Of a stretch of DNA of 64,000 bases, positions 53,637 to 61,683 are shown in pieces; position 1 is the stretch's first letter, and each line of letters starts with the position of its first letter. A program made the translations under genes and the position numbers. Source of the DNA: Candidatus Nanopelagicus limnes (GTDB lineage: Bacteria; Actinomycetota; Actinomycetes; Nanopelagicales; Nanopelagicaceae); the NCBI RefSeq assembly GCF_002287885.2, contig NZ_CP016768.2, forward strand, positions 744,001-808,000. The letters run 5' to 3'. Below the pieces are notes generated by a model, which saw only the letters and a list, made by a program, of their open reading frames with translations, did no database searches and had not been told where the DNA came from.

Positions 53637-54338
53637 TTATTCCTTGTTAAGTTGCTGGGTGCGACGCTCAGCCTGCGCTTTGCGCCACTTCGCGATCTCA
53701 CCATGATTTCCAGACAGTAAAACCTCTGGCACTTCCAATCCTCGCCAGTTGGATGGCTTTGTGTAATTTGGATACTCAACTAAAAGTGAATCATTATTTC
53801 CAGAAATTGAGTGTGATTCCTCTGTTAATGAATCAGGATTTCCTAAAACACCAGGAATTAATCTAGTGGTTGCCTCAATTATCACCATCGCTGCTACCTC
53901 ACCGCCACCTAATACATAATCACCAATTGAAACTTCATGAACCTTGAAATTACTTTTAGAACTATAAAACTCACCAACTCTGGCATCAATTCCTTCATAT
54001 CTTCCGCATGCAAAAACCAAGTGATATTTCTTTGAAAAATCAGCTGCCATCTGCTGATCAAATTTCTTTCCCGCTGGGGTTAAAATAATTAGATCCACTA
54101 GCTCCTGATCATTTGTAATTGCATCAATTGCATCACCCCATGGCGCAGCCGTCATAACCATTCCAGCACCGCCTCCATAAGGAGTGTCATCAACTGAATG
54201 GTGGACATCATTTGTTTGCTCGCGCAGATCATGAATATCAATTGAAACTATGCCTTTGTCCTGTGCCTTACCCAGCAGTGATAATTTAAGTGGAGTTAGG
54301 TAATCTGGAAAGATTGAGATTAGATCAATTTGCAACAT
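53637..54338 (-). CDS. trmD: tRNA (guanine-N1-)-methyltransferase TrmD
   Basis: TrmD methylates G37 of tRNA to prevent frameshifting. The 233-residue product has the SPOUT knot signature with ACGRYEGIDARV and SIGDYVLGGGEVAA. The N-terminal IDLISIFPDY and VDDTPYGGGAGMVM are also present. It overlaps rimM by 14 bp and is the last gene of the rplS-khpA-rimM-trmD unit. Confidence 0.96.
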   Translation of the reverse strand: MLQIDLISIFPDYLTPLKLSLLGKAQDKGIVSIDIHDLREQTNDVHHSVDDTPYGGGAGMVMTAAPWGDAIDAITNDQELVDLIILTPAGKKFDQQMAADFSKKYHLVFACGRYEGIDARVGEFYSSKSNFKVHEVSIGDYVLGGGEVAAMVIIEATTRLIPGVLGNPDSLTEESHSISGNNDSLLVEYPNYTKPSNWRGLEVPEVLLSGNHGEIAKWRKAQAERRTQQLNKE

Positions 54339-54825
54339 CTAATAACCCTTCCGGTGGATTTACGACAATTTTCTTAGCCAAAACATCAATCTCAATAATA
54401 ATCTGCTTAACCATTGGAATCAGCACCTGAGCACCTGCCCTATTCACCGATAGGAGATCTTGGCCAGGTAATTTAACAATCTCATCAACTGCGCCAATTA
54501 ACTCACCATTTTGTTGAAATACTTCACAGCCAATTAATTGTTGAAAGTGATACTCCCCTGGCGCAAGTGAATCAAGATCAACATCGGATGAGATCAATTG
54601 ATCTCGTAGCTCTTCAATTTGATTTCGATCGGTGACTCCATCAAAAGCTAGCAGCAGAATTTGGTTATGCCAACGGCTTGATCTAATTGTTAATTGCTTG
54701 CCATCATCTAAGGTTAATTTGTTACCAATTTGAAAGCGGATATCTGGATCATCGGTTTGAACCTCGATGGTTGCTTCGCCTAACACTCCATGTGCGCGGC
54801 CAATGCGACCCACGACAAGTTGCAA
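54325..54825 (-). CDS. rimM: 16S rRNA processing protein RimM
   Basis: A 166-residue ribosome maturation factor for the 30S head. The N-terminal RimM domain begins VVGRIGRAHGVLGEATI. The C-terminal PRC-barrel contains LIGCEVFQQNGELIGAVDEIVKLPGQDLL. Order khpA-rimM-trmD is standard; the gap to khpA is 1 bp and the overlap with trmD is 14 bp. Confidence 0.94.
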   Translation of the reverse strand: MQLVVGRIGRAHGVLGEATIEVQTDDPDIRFQIGNKLTLDDGKQLTIRSSRWHNQILLLAFDGVTDRNQIEELRDQLISSDVDLDSLAPGEYHFQQLIGCEVFQQNGELIGAVDEIVKLPGQDLLSVNRAGAQVLIPMVKQIIIEIDVLAKKIVVNPPEGLLDVAN

Positions 54826-54826
54826 A

Positions 54827-55066
54827 TTAACGAACCTCGTCAGCCTCGATTAGATCTACGCGAACTGAGCGACCAGCAAGTGCGCTAATTACAGTGCGCA
54901 GTGCTTTAGCAGTTCTGCCATTGCGGCCAATTACCTTGCCAATATCTTCTGGGTGAACTCGCACCTCAAGTGTGGTGCCACCACGTGAATTTTTTTCAGT
55001 TATGACAACTTCAGCTGGATTATCAACAATCCCTTTTACTAAGTGTTCTAGAGCTTCATCAATCAT
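54827..55066 (-). CDS. khpA: KH-domain RNA-binding protein KhpA
   Basis: A 79-residue protein made of one KH domain with the RNA-binding GxxG loop in KVIGRNGRTAKALR. A short N-terminus (MIDEALEHLVKGIVDNPAEV) precedes it. It normally follows rpsP; here it follows rplS with a 2-bp gap. Confidence 0.94.
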   Translation of the reverse strand: MIDEALEHLVKGIVDNPAEVVITEKNSRGGTTLEVRVHPEDIGKVIGRNGRTAKALRTVISALAGRSVRVDLIEADEVR

Positions 55067-55068
55067 TC

Positions 55069-55608
55069 TTACTCGCTTGCTGTTGCATCAGCAGCTGGCG
55101 CGTCAGTTGTTACCTCTGGCGCTTGTGCTACTTCTTCAGTGGTTACTTCAGTAACTGCGGCAGCGGCAGCAACAACTGCAACAGCCTCGCCCACTACTGG
55201 AACCTCAACCTTTTTAGAAACTACTGGTGGAACATAAGCTGGCTCAACAATAATTTCACCATCTGCGCCACGACGCTCTTTAATCTTTGTTGCCTTACCA
55301 GTTAACTTACGTAGGTAGTAAAGCTTGGCTCTACGAGCTGATCCATGACGAACAATTTCAATTCTTTCAATTACTGGAGTGTGTACTGGGAATGTTCGCT
55401 CAACACCAACACCGTATGAAATTTTACGGATAGTAAATGACTCACGAATTCCAGAACCAGATCTTGCAATTACAACTCCTTGGAAAAGCTGAATACGGCT
55501 CTTGGTACCTTCAATAACTCGAACGTGAACCTTTAGTTCATCGCCGGAACGAAATGATGGGATGTCTTTGCGAAGTGAGGCGGCATCAACTACATCTAAC
55601 ACGTTCAT
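55069..55608 (-). CDS. rplS: 50S ribosomal protein L19 with a long C-terminal extension
   Basis: Residues 1-114 are a normal L19: [40 protein letters not shown] and [20 protein letters not shown]19 forms a bridge between the ribosomal subunits. L19 usually ends near residue 115; here a tail of about 65 residues rich in Val, Ala, Thr, Glu and Pro continues to 179 and is predicted to be disordered and acidic. The gene occupies the slot before khpA that rpsP has in most bacteria. A promoter is visible upstream (55628-55655). Confidence 0.95.
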   Translation of the reverse strand: MNVLDVVDAASLRKDIPSFRSGDELKVHVRVIEGTKSRIQLFQGVVIARSGSGIRESFTIRKISYGVGVERTFPVHTPVIERIEIVRHGSARRAKLYYLRKLTGKATKIKERRGADGEIIVEPAYVPPVVSKKVEVPVVGEAVAVVAAAAAVTEVTTEEVAQAPEVTTDAPAADATASE

Positions 55609-55627
55609 GTTTTGTCCTAATCGTTAA

Positions 55628-55655
55628 ATTTTATGGTCAATCAGTTATTTTCCAA
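55628..55655 (-). promoter_or_regulatory. Sigma-70-type promoter of the rplS operon
   Basis: Reading the minus strand: -35 TTGGAA (55655-55650), 16-bp spacer, -10 TAAAAT (55633-55628), 19 bp before the rplS ATG. This is an ordinary leadered promoter, in contrast to the leaderless genes. Confidence 0.5.
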
Positions 55656-55701
55656 TGAGTGCGTATCTTGCCACAGCAGGGGTGATTAGATCAATTTGAG
55701 A

Positions 55702-56460
55702 TCAAATCAAGGGCAAAAGCTGAGCATGTAGGGATGGACCAGCGGCAACCACCAGTTCACTACTCGGCGCCCCGCCGCCAGGACCAGAGACAACTGCTCC
55801 AGCCTCGGTTGCGATTAATCCACCTGCTGCATGATCCCATTCTTTAAGTGATGCTTCAAAGTAACCATCTAATGCACCCATCGCCACATAACAAAGATCA
55901 ACAGCTGCTGCGCCATTCCTTCTTAAATCTCTAATTCTTGGTAACAATTTTGCCATGGTATCGCCTTGGCTAATTCGTAAATTTAAATCATAAGCAAAGC
56001 CAGTTGCCAGCAGTGCCTTACTTAACTCAACTGGTTCATTACATTTAATTTTCTCACCATTATAAAAAGCCCCACCGCCTTTTATCGCGCTCCAAAATCC
56101 ATTAATGCTTGGTGCGTAAACCACACCAGCTACTACGCCATTTTTATCTTTAGCTGCAACTGAAACATTCCAACCAGGTAATCCATATAGGTAATTAACG
56201 GTGCCATCTAATGGATCAATTACCCAAGTTATTCCAGATTTACTCTCCTTGGCCGCACCCTCTTCAGCAATAATTCCATCATCTGGGCGAAGTGCGAGAA
56301 TTTGTTTAACAATTAAAGCCTCTGCTTGTTGATCCATTTGGGTTGCAAAATCAACTGCAGAACTTTTCTCAGTAAAGGTAAAGGTTGCTGGTCGTTTCAT
56401 CAGATGTGAACCTGCGGCTTTGGCCACTGATTCAGCAATTTTTAATAACTCTGCGCTCAC
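55702..56460 (-). CDS. suhB: Inositol-1-monophosphatase
   Basis: A 252-residue Mg-dependent phosphatase that can finish inositol synthesis started by ino1. The metal site is seen in IIAEEGA and WVIDPLDGTVNYLYGLPGWNVSVA. The C-terminal motif KEWDHAAGGLIATEAGA supplies the third Asp. Related phosphatases act on histidinol phosphate or other sugars, so substrate assignment is tentative. The likely start is GTG at 56460. Confidence 0.9.
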   Translation of the reverse strand: MSAELLKIAESVAKAAGSHLMKRPATFTFTEKSSAVDFATQMDQQAEALIVKQILALRPDDGIIAEEGAAKESKSGITWVIDPLDGTVNYLYGLPGWNVSVAAKDKNGVVAGVVYAPSINGFWSAIKGGGAFYNGEKIKCNEPVELSKALLATGFAYDLNLRISQGDTMAKLLPRIRDLRRNGAAAVDLCYVAMGALDGYFEASLKEWDHAAGGLIATEAGAVVSGPGGGAPSSELVVAAGPSLHAQLLPLI

Positions 56461-56542
56461 CAGGTTATCTAAGCATGAAAAGTGAAGGCCTGAGCGTGTG
56501 TGGCAGATTTATCCCGCCGATTAATTGTGGCAATCTACTCTC

Positions 56543-57337
56543 ATGAATGAACCAACCGATCTACGTTTAACCGGGCGATCTGCCGATGGCGCAGAGCTTG
56601 AGTTGGTTGATCAAGTTGGAAATCAGTTCTCACTTCGTATCTCCGACACATTGCGCGCCACAGTAAATCAACCACGTCTTTCTGCTGTAAGTAATATTGA
56701 TGAGGTTGTAACCACAACTGTTAAAGAGGTGCAGGCAAGGTTACGAGGTGGTGAATCTATTGATTCCATCTCTCGCACAACCGATTGGTCAATTGAGAAA
56801 ATTGAAAATTACGCTGGTCCAATTTTGCAAGAGCGAGCATTTATCATTTCTCAAGCACTTGCCACCCAAATTCGTCGCGAACCGCATGCACCATATTTAG
56901 AGACAGCAGTTGCTAATCAATTAGCACCAAGAGGTGTTGATATGAATACGATTGAGTGGAATACATTGCGCTTACCCGATGGCAATTGGGAGTTAACTCT
57001 TTACTATCCACTGCGTGATGGTTCACCGAGTGAGGCAATGGGTGAGGCAGTTTGGTTATTTAATTTAGGTCGTAGAGCACTTTCAGCTCATGATGATGGC
57101 GCAAGATGGATTGGTGGCGAAGCTAAACCAAAGGCAGCTACTCAAACCTTTGGAAATATTCCACAAACCGAAGCACCACGTTTGGTATCAATTAAAGAAG
57201 ATGTTGCACCTTACGCGCCAACACCATTAGTTGCAGTTGATGATGTTGAAGATGAAGAAAAACGAGATGGTGTGACTAGGAGAATTAAGATTCCATCTTG
57301 GGATGACATTATGTTTGGCAAAAAGGATGAGGACTAA
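56543..57337 (+). CDS. sepH: Cell division protein SepH (DUF3071)
   Basis: SepH binds and stimulates FtsZ in actinobacteria. The 264-residue product has the DUF3071 N-terminal domain with LRLTGRSADGAELELVDQ. A helix-turn-helix-like segment follows (GESIDSISRTTDWSIEKIENYAGPILQERAFI). The C-terminal region is less conserved and ends in RRIKIPSWDDIMFG. The ATG at 56543 fits the family start better than an in-frame codon 18 bp upstream. It overlaps the convergent phosphodiesterase stop by 4 bp (CTAA). Confidence 0.88.
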   Translation: MNEPTDLRLTGRSADGAELELVDQVGNQFSLRISDTLRATVNQPRLSAVSNIDEVVTTTVKEVQARLRGGESIDSISRTTDWSIEKIENYAGPILQERAFIISQALATQIRREPHAPYLETAVANQLAPRGVDMNTIEWNTLRLPDGNWELTLYYPLRDGSPSEAMGEAVWLFNLGRRALSAHDDGARWIGGEAKPKAATQTFGNIPQTEAPRLVSIKEDVAPYAPTPLVAVDDVEDEEKRDGVTRRIKIPSWDDIMFGKKDED

Positions 57338-58446
57338 CCAAGTAAGAGCGGTATCTCAACTTCAGTATTTGTAACACCACCATGATGGCCAACCATTGAA
57401 CTCTCTTCTCTAATTCGATCAGGATCTATCAAGATCAAATCATTTTGGGCAATCGCAATTAGATCTCCCATTCGCTCAGTTGAATCTTGCGAAACTACTT
57501 CACCAAATAAACCTGAGGAGATTGCAGACTCCTTACTTAAAACTTGCGCCCTACCCGCGAGCTGTTCTTGCCATTGCGAAATAGTTTCACTCTCAGCACC
57601 TTCTTTAATATAAATATGTCTAGCCCTTGGCTCACCACCAATTAAAGTCACATTCTTTAGTAAGTCATTATCTTGACCCAGAATAAGTTGCTGGGTGCTA
57701 TTTACCATTCCATGATCTGAGGTCACCCACACTCGAGTTCCCGCTGGCACGGATGATTTAACTTTAGAGATAAATTCACTCACTTGAGATAAGGCATTGA
57801 GCCACTTATCTGAACCAACGCCATCGCTATGGCCTGCTGAATCTAAAGTATTTAAATATGTGTAAACAAAAGATGGTTGTGCCTTTAATGCCAAAGCAAC
57901 TGCTAACACCATCTCATCAATGCCATTAGCGCCAACATACTTTGCTCCCCGCAAAGCCGCTTGAGTGAAACCACTTCCTTCATAACGCTTTGCTGCAACA
58001 TGAGTAACGCTAACGCCATCTGCAACAGCGCGCTGGAAAAGAGTTGGAACTTTTTGCCACATTACTGGATCAACACGTTCATCCCATTTAAGGGCATTTA
58101 ATAATCGGTTATCACTTCGTGGCACCCGAACTGTGTAGCCAAGCATTCCATGCACGCCAGGTAATACACCAGTTCCAAGAGTTGAAAGACTAGTTGCAGT
58201 AGTTGATGGGAAATTTGCCGATAGGTTTTTAACCTGTTTTAGCTCGCTAAATATTTCAAATTCATCACCATATCGATCAACAGCATCTTGACCTAGGCCA
58301 TCAATTAAAATTAAGCATTCACGTTGTTCTTGCTGGCCAATACCTAAAGTGTCAGTTGTTTGGCTTACTGAAAGTGAATTAAAGATTGAATTAGTTAGAT
58401 CTGCTAAACCAAATGTTTTATTGCTCAATTGGGCATTTTCTCCCAA
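57334..58446 (-). CDS. Alkaline phosphatase-superfamily phosphodiesterase/nucleotide pyrophosphatase
   Basis: A 370-residue protein of the nucleotide pyrophosphatase/phosphodiesterase group. CLILIDGLGQDAV supplies the first metal Asp. FPSTTATSLSTLGTG has the nucleophilic Thr, LDSAGHSDGVG supplies Asp/His, and WVTSDHGMVN has the paired Asp/His. VGHHGGVTNTE near the end has the last His. No signal peptide is seen, so it is cytoplasmic. The start codon is TTG at 58446. This gene faces sepH, an arrangement also seen in Streptomyces. Confidence 0.85.
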   Translation of the reverse strand: MGENAQLSNKTFGLADLTNSIFNSLSVSQTTDTLGIGQQEQRECLILIDGLGQDAVDRYGDEFEIFSELKQVKNLSANFPSTTATSLSTLGTGVLPGVHGMLGYTVRVPRSDNRLLNALKWDERVDPVMWQKVPTLFQRAVADGVSVTHVAAKRYEGSGFTQAALRGAKYVGANGIDEMVLAVALALKAQPSFVYTYLNTLDSAGHSDGVGSDKWLNALSQVSEFISKVKSSVPAGTRVWVTSDHGMVNSTQQLILGQDNDLLKNVTLIGGEPRARHIYIKEGAESETISQWQEQLAGRAQVLSKESAISSGLFGEVVSQDSTERMGDLIAIAQNDLILIDPDRIREESSMVGHHGGVTNTEVEIPLLLG

Positions 58447-58513
58447 GAAATAATCGCTGCCCTAAATGATGGAAAATATCTAAGAAGCATGCCTAAAGAT
58501 TAGCATTTTGTTA

Positions 58514-58527
58514 ATTCATCGATGAAT
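58514..58527. promoter_or_regulatory. 14-bp perfect palindrome upstream of parC
   Basis: ATTCATCGATGAAT is perfectly self-complementary and lies 51 bp before the parC ATG. A TATAAAT sequence follows about 22 bp downstream and could be the -10. The palindrome is a candidate operator. Confidence 0.4.
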
Positions 58528-58578
58528 CTGGCTTGTCGGTCGCTATAAATCAACACTTCTATTGGCAAGATACGCTCT

Positions 58579-60078
58579 ATGGCCAAAACACCAAAGGTAG
58601 TTGCACCAAAGGCGGGTGAAAATCCTGGTCGCATAATTGATATTGATGTTGCTTCTGAGATGTCAGAATCATTTTTAGAGTATGCCTATTCAGTTATTTA
58701 CTCTCGCGCATTGCCTGATGCACGTGATGGATTAAAACCTGTGCAGCGAAGAATTTTGCATCAGATGAATGAGATGGGACTTCGGCCAGAAAAAGGCCAT
58801 GTGAAGTGCGCAAGAGTTGTTGGCGATGTAATGGGAAAGCTTCACCCACATGGTGATGGCGCTATTTATGATGCGATGGTTCGTATGGCGCAAAGTTTCT
58901 CAATGCGTTTGCCATTAATTGATGGTCATGGAAATTTTGGTTCTCTAGATTCAGGTCCAGCTGCGATGCGTTATACCGAATCCCGCTTGGCTCCATCGGC
59001 CATGATGATGGTGGATGAATCTGATGAGGACACTGTTAATTTTGGCGCCAATTACGATGGCCAAATTCTTGAGCCACAGGTACTGCCGGCAGCATTTCCA
59101 AATCTATTAGTAAATGGCGCCACCGGTATTGCAGTTGGTATGGCAACAAATATGGCCCCTCATAATCTTGGCGAAGTAATTGCTGCTGCTAAATTCTTAA
59201 TGGAAAATCCGAAGGCAACCTTAAAACAATTAATGAAGATTGTTCCAGCACCTGATTTTCCAACTGGTGGTTATTTGGTAGCCACTGAAGGAATTGCAGA
59301 TGCATATGCAAATGGGCGAGGCTCTTTTAAGGTTCGAGCAACTGCGGTAATTGAGAAGGTGACTGCTCGTAAGCAGGGAATTGTAATTACCGAGCTGCCA
59401 TACAACATTGGACCTGAAAAGATTGTAGAAAAGATTGCAGATCTTGTTAAAGCTAAAAAGGTGCAGGGCATCTCAGACATAGTTGATCTATCAGATGGCC
59501 AATCAGGCACCAAGGTTGTAGTTGAGATTAAAAATGGTTATGAGGCCGATGAAGTTCTAGAAAATCTCTATCGCCTCACCCCAATGGAAGATGCCTTCTC
59601 AATTAATGCGGTGGCATTAGTAAATGGCAAACCTTTAACTCTAGGGCTTAAGGATTTATTGCAGGTCTTTATTGATCACCGGATTGAGGTAGTCCGCCGT
59701 AGATCTGCCTTTAGAAAAGCTAAAGCGCAAGGTAGATTAAATCTAGTTGATGGGTTGTTAAAGGCAATTGTTGATATTGATAAGGTAATTAAGTTAATCA
59801 GGGCCAGCGAAGATGCAACTGTCGCAAAGGCGGGCTTAATTAAAACTTTTAAGTTAAGTGATGAACAAGCCACCTATATTTTAGATATGCCACTTCGCAG
59901 ATTGACCAAGATGAGCAAGATTGAACTTGAAACTGAGGCGAAGGAATTAAAGGCTACAATCGCCACCTTAACCGCAATCCTAAAAACTGAGGAGAGCATC
60001 AAGGCCAAAGTGTCTGAGGAGTTATCTGAAATTGAAAAGAAGTATGCCTCCCCTCGTCGCACGCGCCTTGTTGCATAA
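58579..60078 (+). CDS. parC: Type IIA topoisomerase subunit A (ParC/GyrA-like), lacking the C-terminal domain
   Basis: The DNA-cleaving subunit: winged helix and tower with the catalytic R131-Y132 ([12 protein letters not shown]), then the coiled coil to the stop at residue 499. GyrA and ParC are normally 750-850 residues because of a C-terminal beta-pinwheel; it is absent here and no GyrA box is present. The ABC-F gene starts 6 bp after the stop, so no remnant remains. A convergent ParE-like gene supports topoisomerase IV rather than gyrase. The residue equivalent to E. coli GyrA S83 is Gly (G94 in [10 protein letters not shown]). Decatenation and relaxation are expected. Confidence 0.87.
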   Translation: MAKTPKVVAPKAGENPGRIIDIDVASEMSESFLEYAYSVIYSRALPDARDGLKPVQRRILHQMNEMGLRPEKGHVKCARVVGDVMGKLHPHGDGAIYDAMVRMAQSFSMRLPLIDGHGNFGSLDSGPAAMRYTESRLAPSAMMMVDESDEDTVNFGANYDGQILEPQVLPAAFPNLLVNGATGIAVGMATNMAPHNLGEVIAAAKFLMENPKATLKQLMKIVPAPDFPTGGYLVATEGIADAYANGRGSFKVRATAVIEKVTARKQGIVITELPYNIGPEKIVEKIADLVKAKKVQGISDIVDLSDGQSGTKVVVEIKNGYEADEVLENLYRLTPMEDAFSINAVALVNGKPLTLGLKDLLQVFIDHRIEVVRRRSAFRKAKAQGRLNLVDGLLKAIVDIDKVIKLIRASEDATVAKAGLIKTFKLSDEQATYILDMPLRRLTKMSKIELETEAKELKATIATLTAILKTEESIKAKVSEELSEIEKKYASPRRTRLVA

Positions 60079-60084
60079 GCAACT

Positions 60085-61683
60085 TTGATATCAACTAACG
60101 CCCTAGAACTTCGTGCTGCCGCCAAGCTTTTGGTTAAAGATGTAACTGTTCGAATTAATCATGGTGATCGAATTGGTTTTGTTGGAAGAAATGGTGCCGG
60201 CAAATCCACACTTGCAAAGGTACTAGCTGGTGAAACCATGCCAGCAGGAGGTGCGGTAAACCGAACTGGAAAAATTGGTTATCTGCCTCAAGATCCTAGA
60301 ACTGGTGAAGATCAAGGCAGTGTGATTGATCGAATTCTTTCGGTGAGAGAGTTAGATCTAATTTCAAAACGGATGCGCGCTGTTGAAGAGGAAATGTCTA
60401 CTGCGCAAGGATCTGAGTTAGAAAAAGCAATGGAGCGATACACCCGCGTGGAGCACGAGTTTTCAACCGCAGGTGGCTATGCCGCAGCAGCAGAGGCAGA
60501 GGCAATTGCATCCTCCCTTGGTGTGCCAAATAATTTGTTTGATCAGCAATTAAGCGCTTTATCTGGTGGTCAGCGGCGAAGAATTGAATTGGCCAGAATC
60601 CTATTTTCTGGTGCTCAAACATTAATTTTGGATGAGCCCACCAACCATTTAGATGCCGATTCCATAGTTTGGCTACGGGAATTTCTACTTAAGTACCCAG
60701 GTGGATTGGTAATCATCTCTCACGATGTTAATTTGATTGAAACTGTTGTTAATAAGGTTTTCTACCTTGATGCCAATCGCAACGTTATTGATGTTTACAA
60801 CATGACTTGGAAAAACTACCTTCAGCAACGCGAGGCGGATGAGCACAGAAGAAAGAAAGAGCGTGCGATTGCTGAGAAGAAAGCAGAGATACTGCAAAAG
60901 CAAGCTGAAAAGTTTCGTGCGAAAAAGGATAAAGCGGCATCAGCAAGAGCTATGTTTAGAAGGGCAGATCAACTTCTCTCCGGTTTAGAGGCTGTACGAA
61001 AGAATGACCGAGTTGCAAAACTAAGATTTCCAACTCCCTCTCCTTGCGGCAAAACTCCTATAACAGCTTCAGAGTTATCAAAATCTTATGGCTCACTTGA
61101 AATCTTCACCGATGTTGAATTAGCAATTGATAAAGGCTCTCGAGTTGTAATTTTAGGATTAAACGGCGCTGGTAAGACAACTTTGCTTCGAATTCTGGCC
61201 GGTGATTTAGAGCCTGATACTGGTCATGTTGAGGCTGGCCATGGTTTGAAGATTGGTTACTACGCCCAGGAGCATGAAACTTTAGATTATGAGCGAACTA
61301 TTTTAGAAAATATGTTAAGTGCAACTAAGGAGATTCGTGAGCCAGAGGCGCGTAATGTGCTCGGTTCATTCCTATTTACTGGTGATGATGTGCATAAACC
61401 AGTTAAGGTTTTAAGTGGCGGTGAGCGAACCAGATTAGCGTTAGCTTTATTGGTGGTTAGTGCGGCAAATGTATTACTTCTAGATGAGCCAACAAATAAC
61501 TTAGATCCAGCTTCGAGAGAGGAAATCTTAGGAGCATTGACTGAGTACCAGGGCGCCGTGATTTTAGTTTCGCATGATGCTGGCGCAGTTGAAGCATTAA
61601 AACCAGAACGAGTTCTACTTCTACCTGATGGTGATGAAGATCTTTGGAAAGAGGAGTACTTCGATCTAGTTACAATCGATTAA
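60085..61683 (+). CDS. ABC-F family ATPase
   Basis: A 532-residue cytoplasmic protein with two ABC domains and no membrane segment. Domain 1 has Walker A GRNGAGKST, signature LSGGQRRRIEL and Walker B LILDEPTNHLD. A charged linker follows (about 245-300, RRKKERAIAEKKAEILQKQAEKF), the ribosome-contacting arm of ABC-F proteins. Domain 2 has GLNGAGKTT, LSGGERTRLAL and LLLDEPTNNLD. ABC-F proteins act on the ribosome E/P sites in translation or antibiotic protection. The TTG start is 6 bp after parC, so they are co-transcribed. The N-terminal LELRAAAKLLV supports this start. Confidence 0.92.
   Translation: MISTNALELRAAAKLLVKDVTVRINHGDRIGFVGRNGAGKSTLAKVLAGETMPAGGAVNRTGKIGYLPQDPRTGEDQGSVIDRILSVRELDLISKRMRAVEEEMSTAQGSELEKAMERYTRVEHEFSTAGGYAAAAEAEAIASSLGVPNNLFDQQLSALSGGQRRRIELARILFSGAQTLILDEPTNHLDADSIVWLREFLLKYPGGLVIISHDVNLIETVVNKVFYLDANRNVIDVYNMTWKNYLQQREADEHRRKKERAIAEKKAEILQKQAEKFRAKKDKAASARAMFRRADQLLSGLEAVRKNDRVAKLRFPTPSPCGKTPITASELSKSYGSLEIFTDVELAIDKGSRVVILGLNGAGKTTLLRILAGDLEPDTGHVEAGHGLKIGYYAQEHETLDYERTILENMLSATKEIREPEARNVLGSFLFTGDDVHKPVKVLSGGERTRLALALLVVSAANVLLLDEPTNNLDPASREEILGALTEYQGAVILVSHDAGAVEALKPERVLLLPDGDEDLWKEEYFDLVTID

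Noticed and set aside
60060..60090. Frameshift truncating parC
   Set aside because: No GyrA/ParC C-terminal sequence is found in any frame downstream; the next gene begins 6 bp later with a proper N-terminus, so the short form looks genuine.
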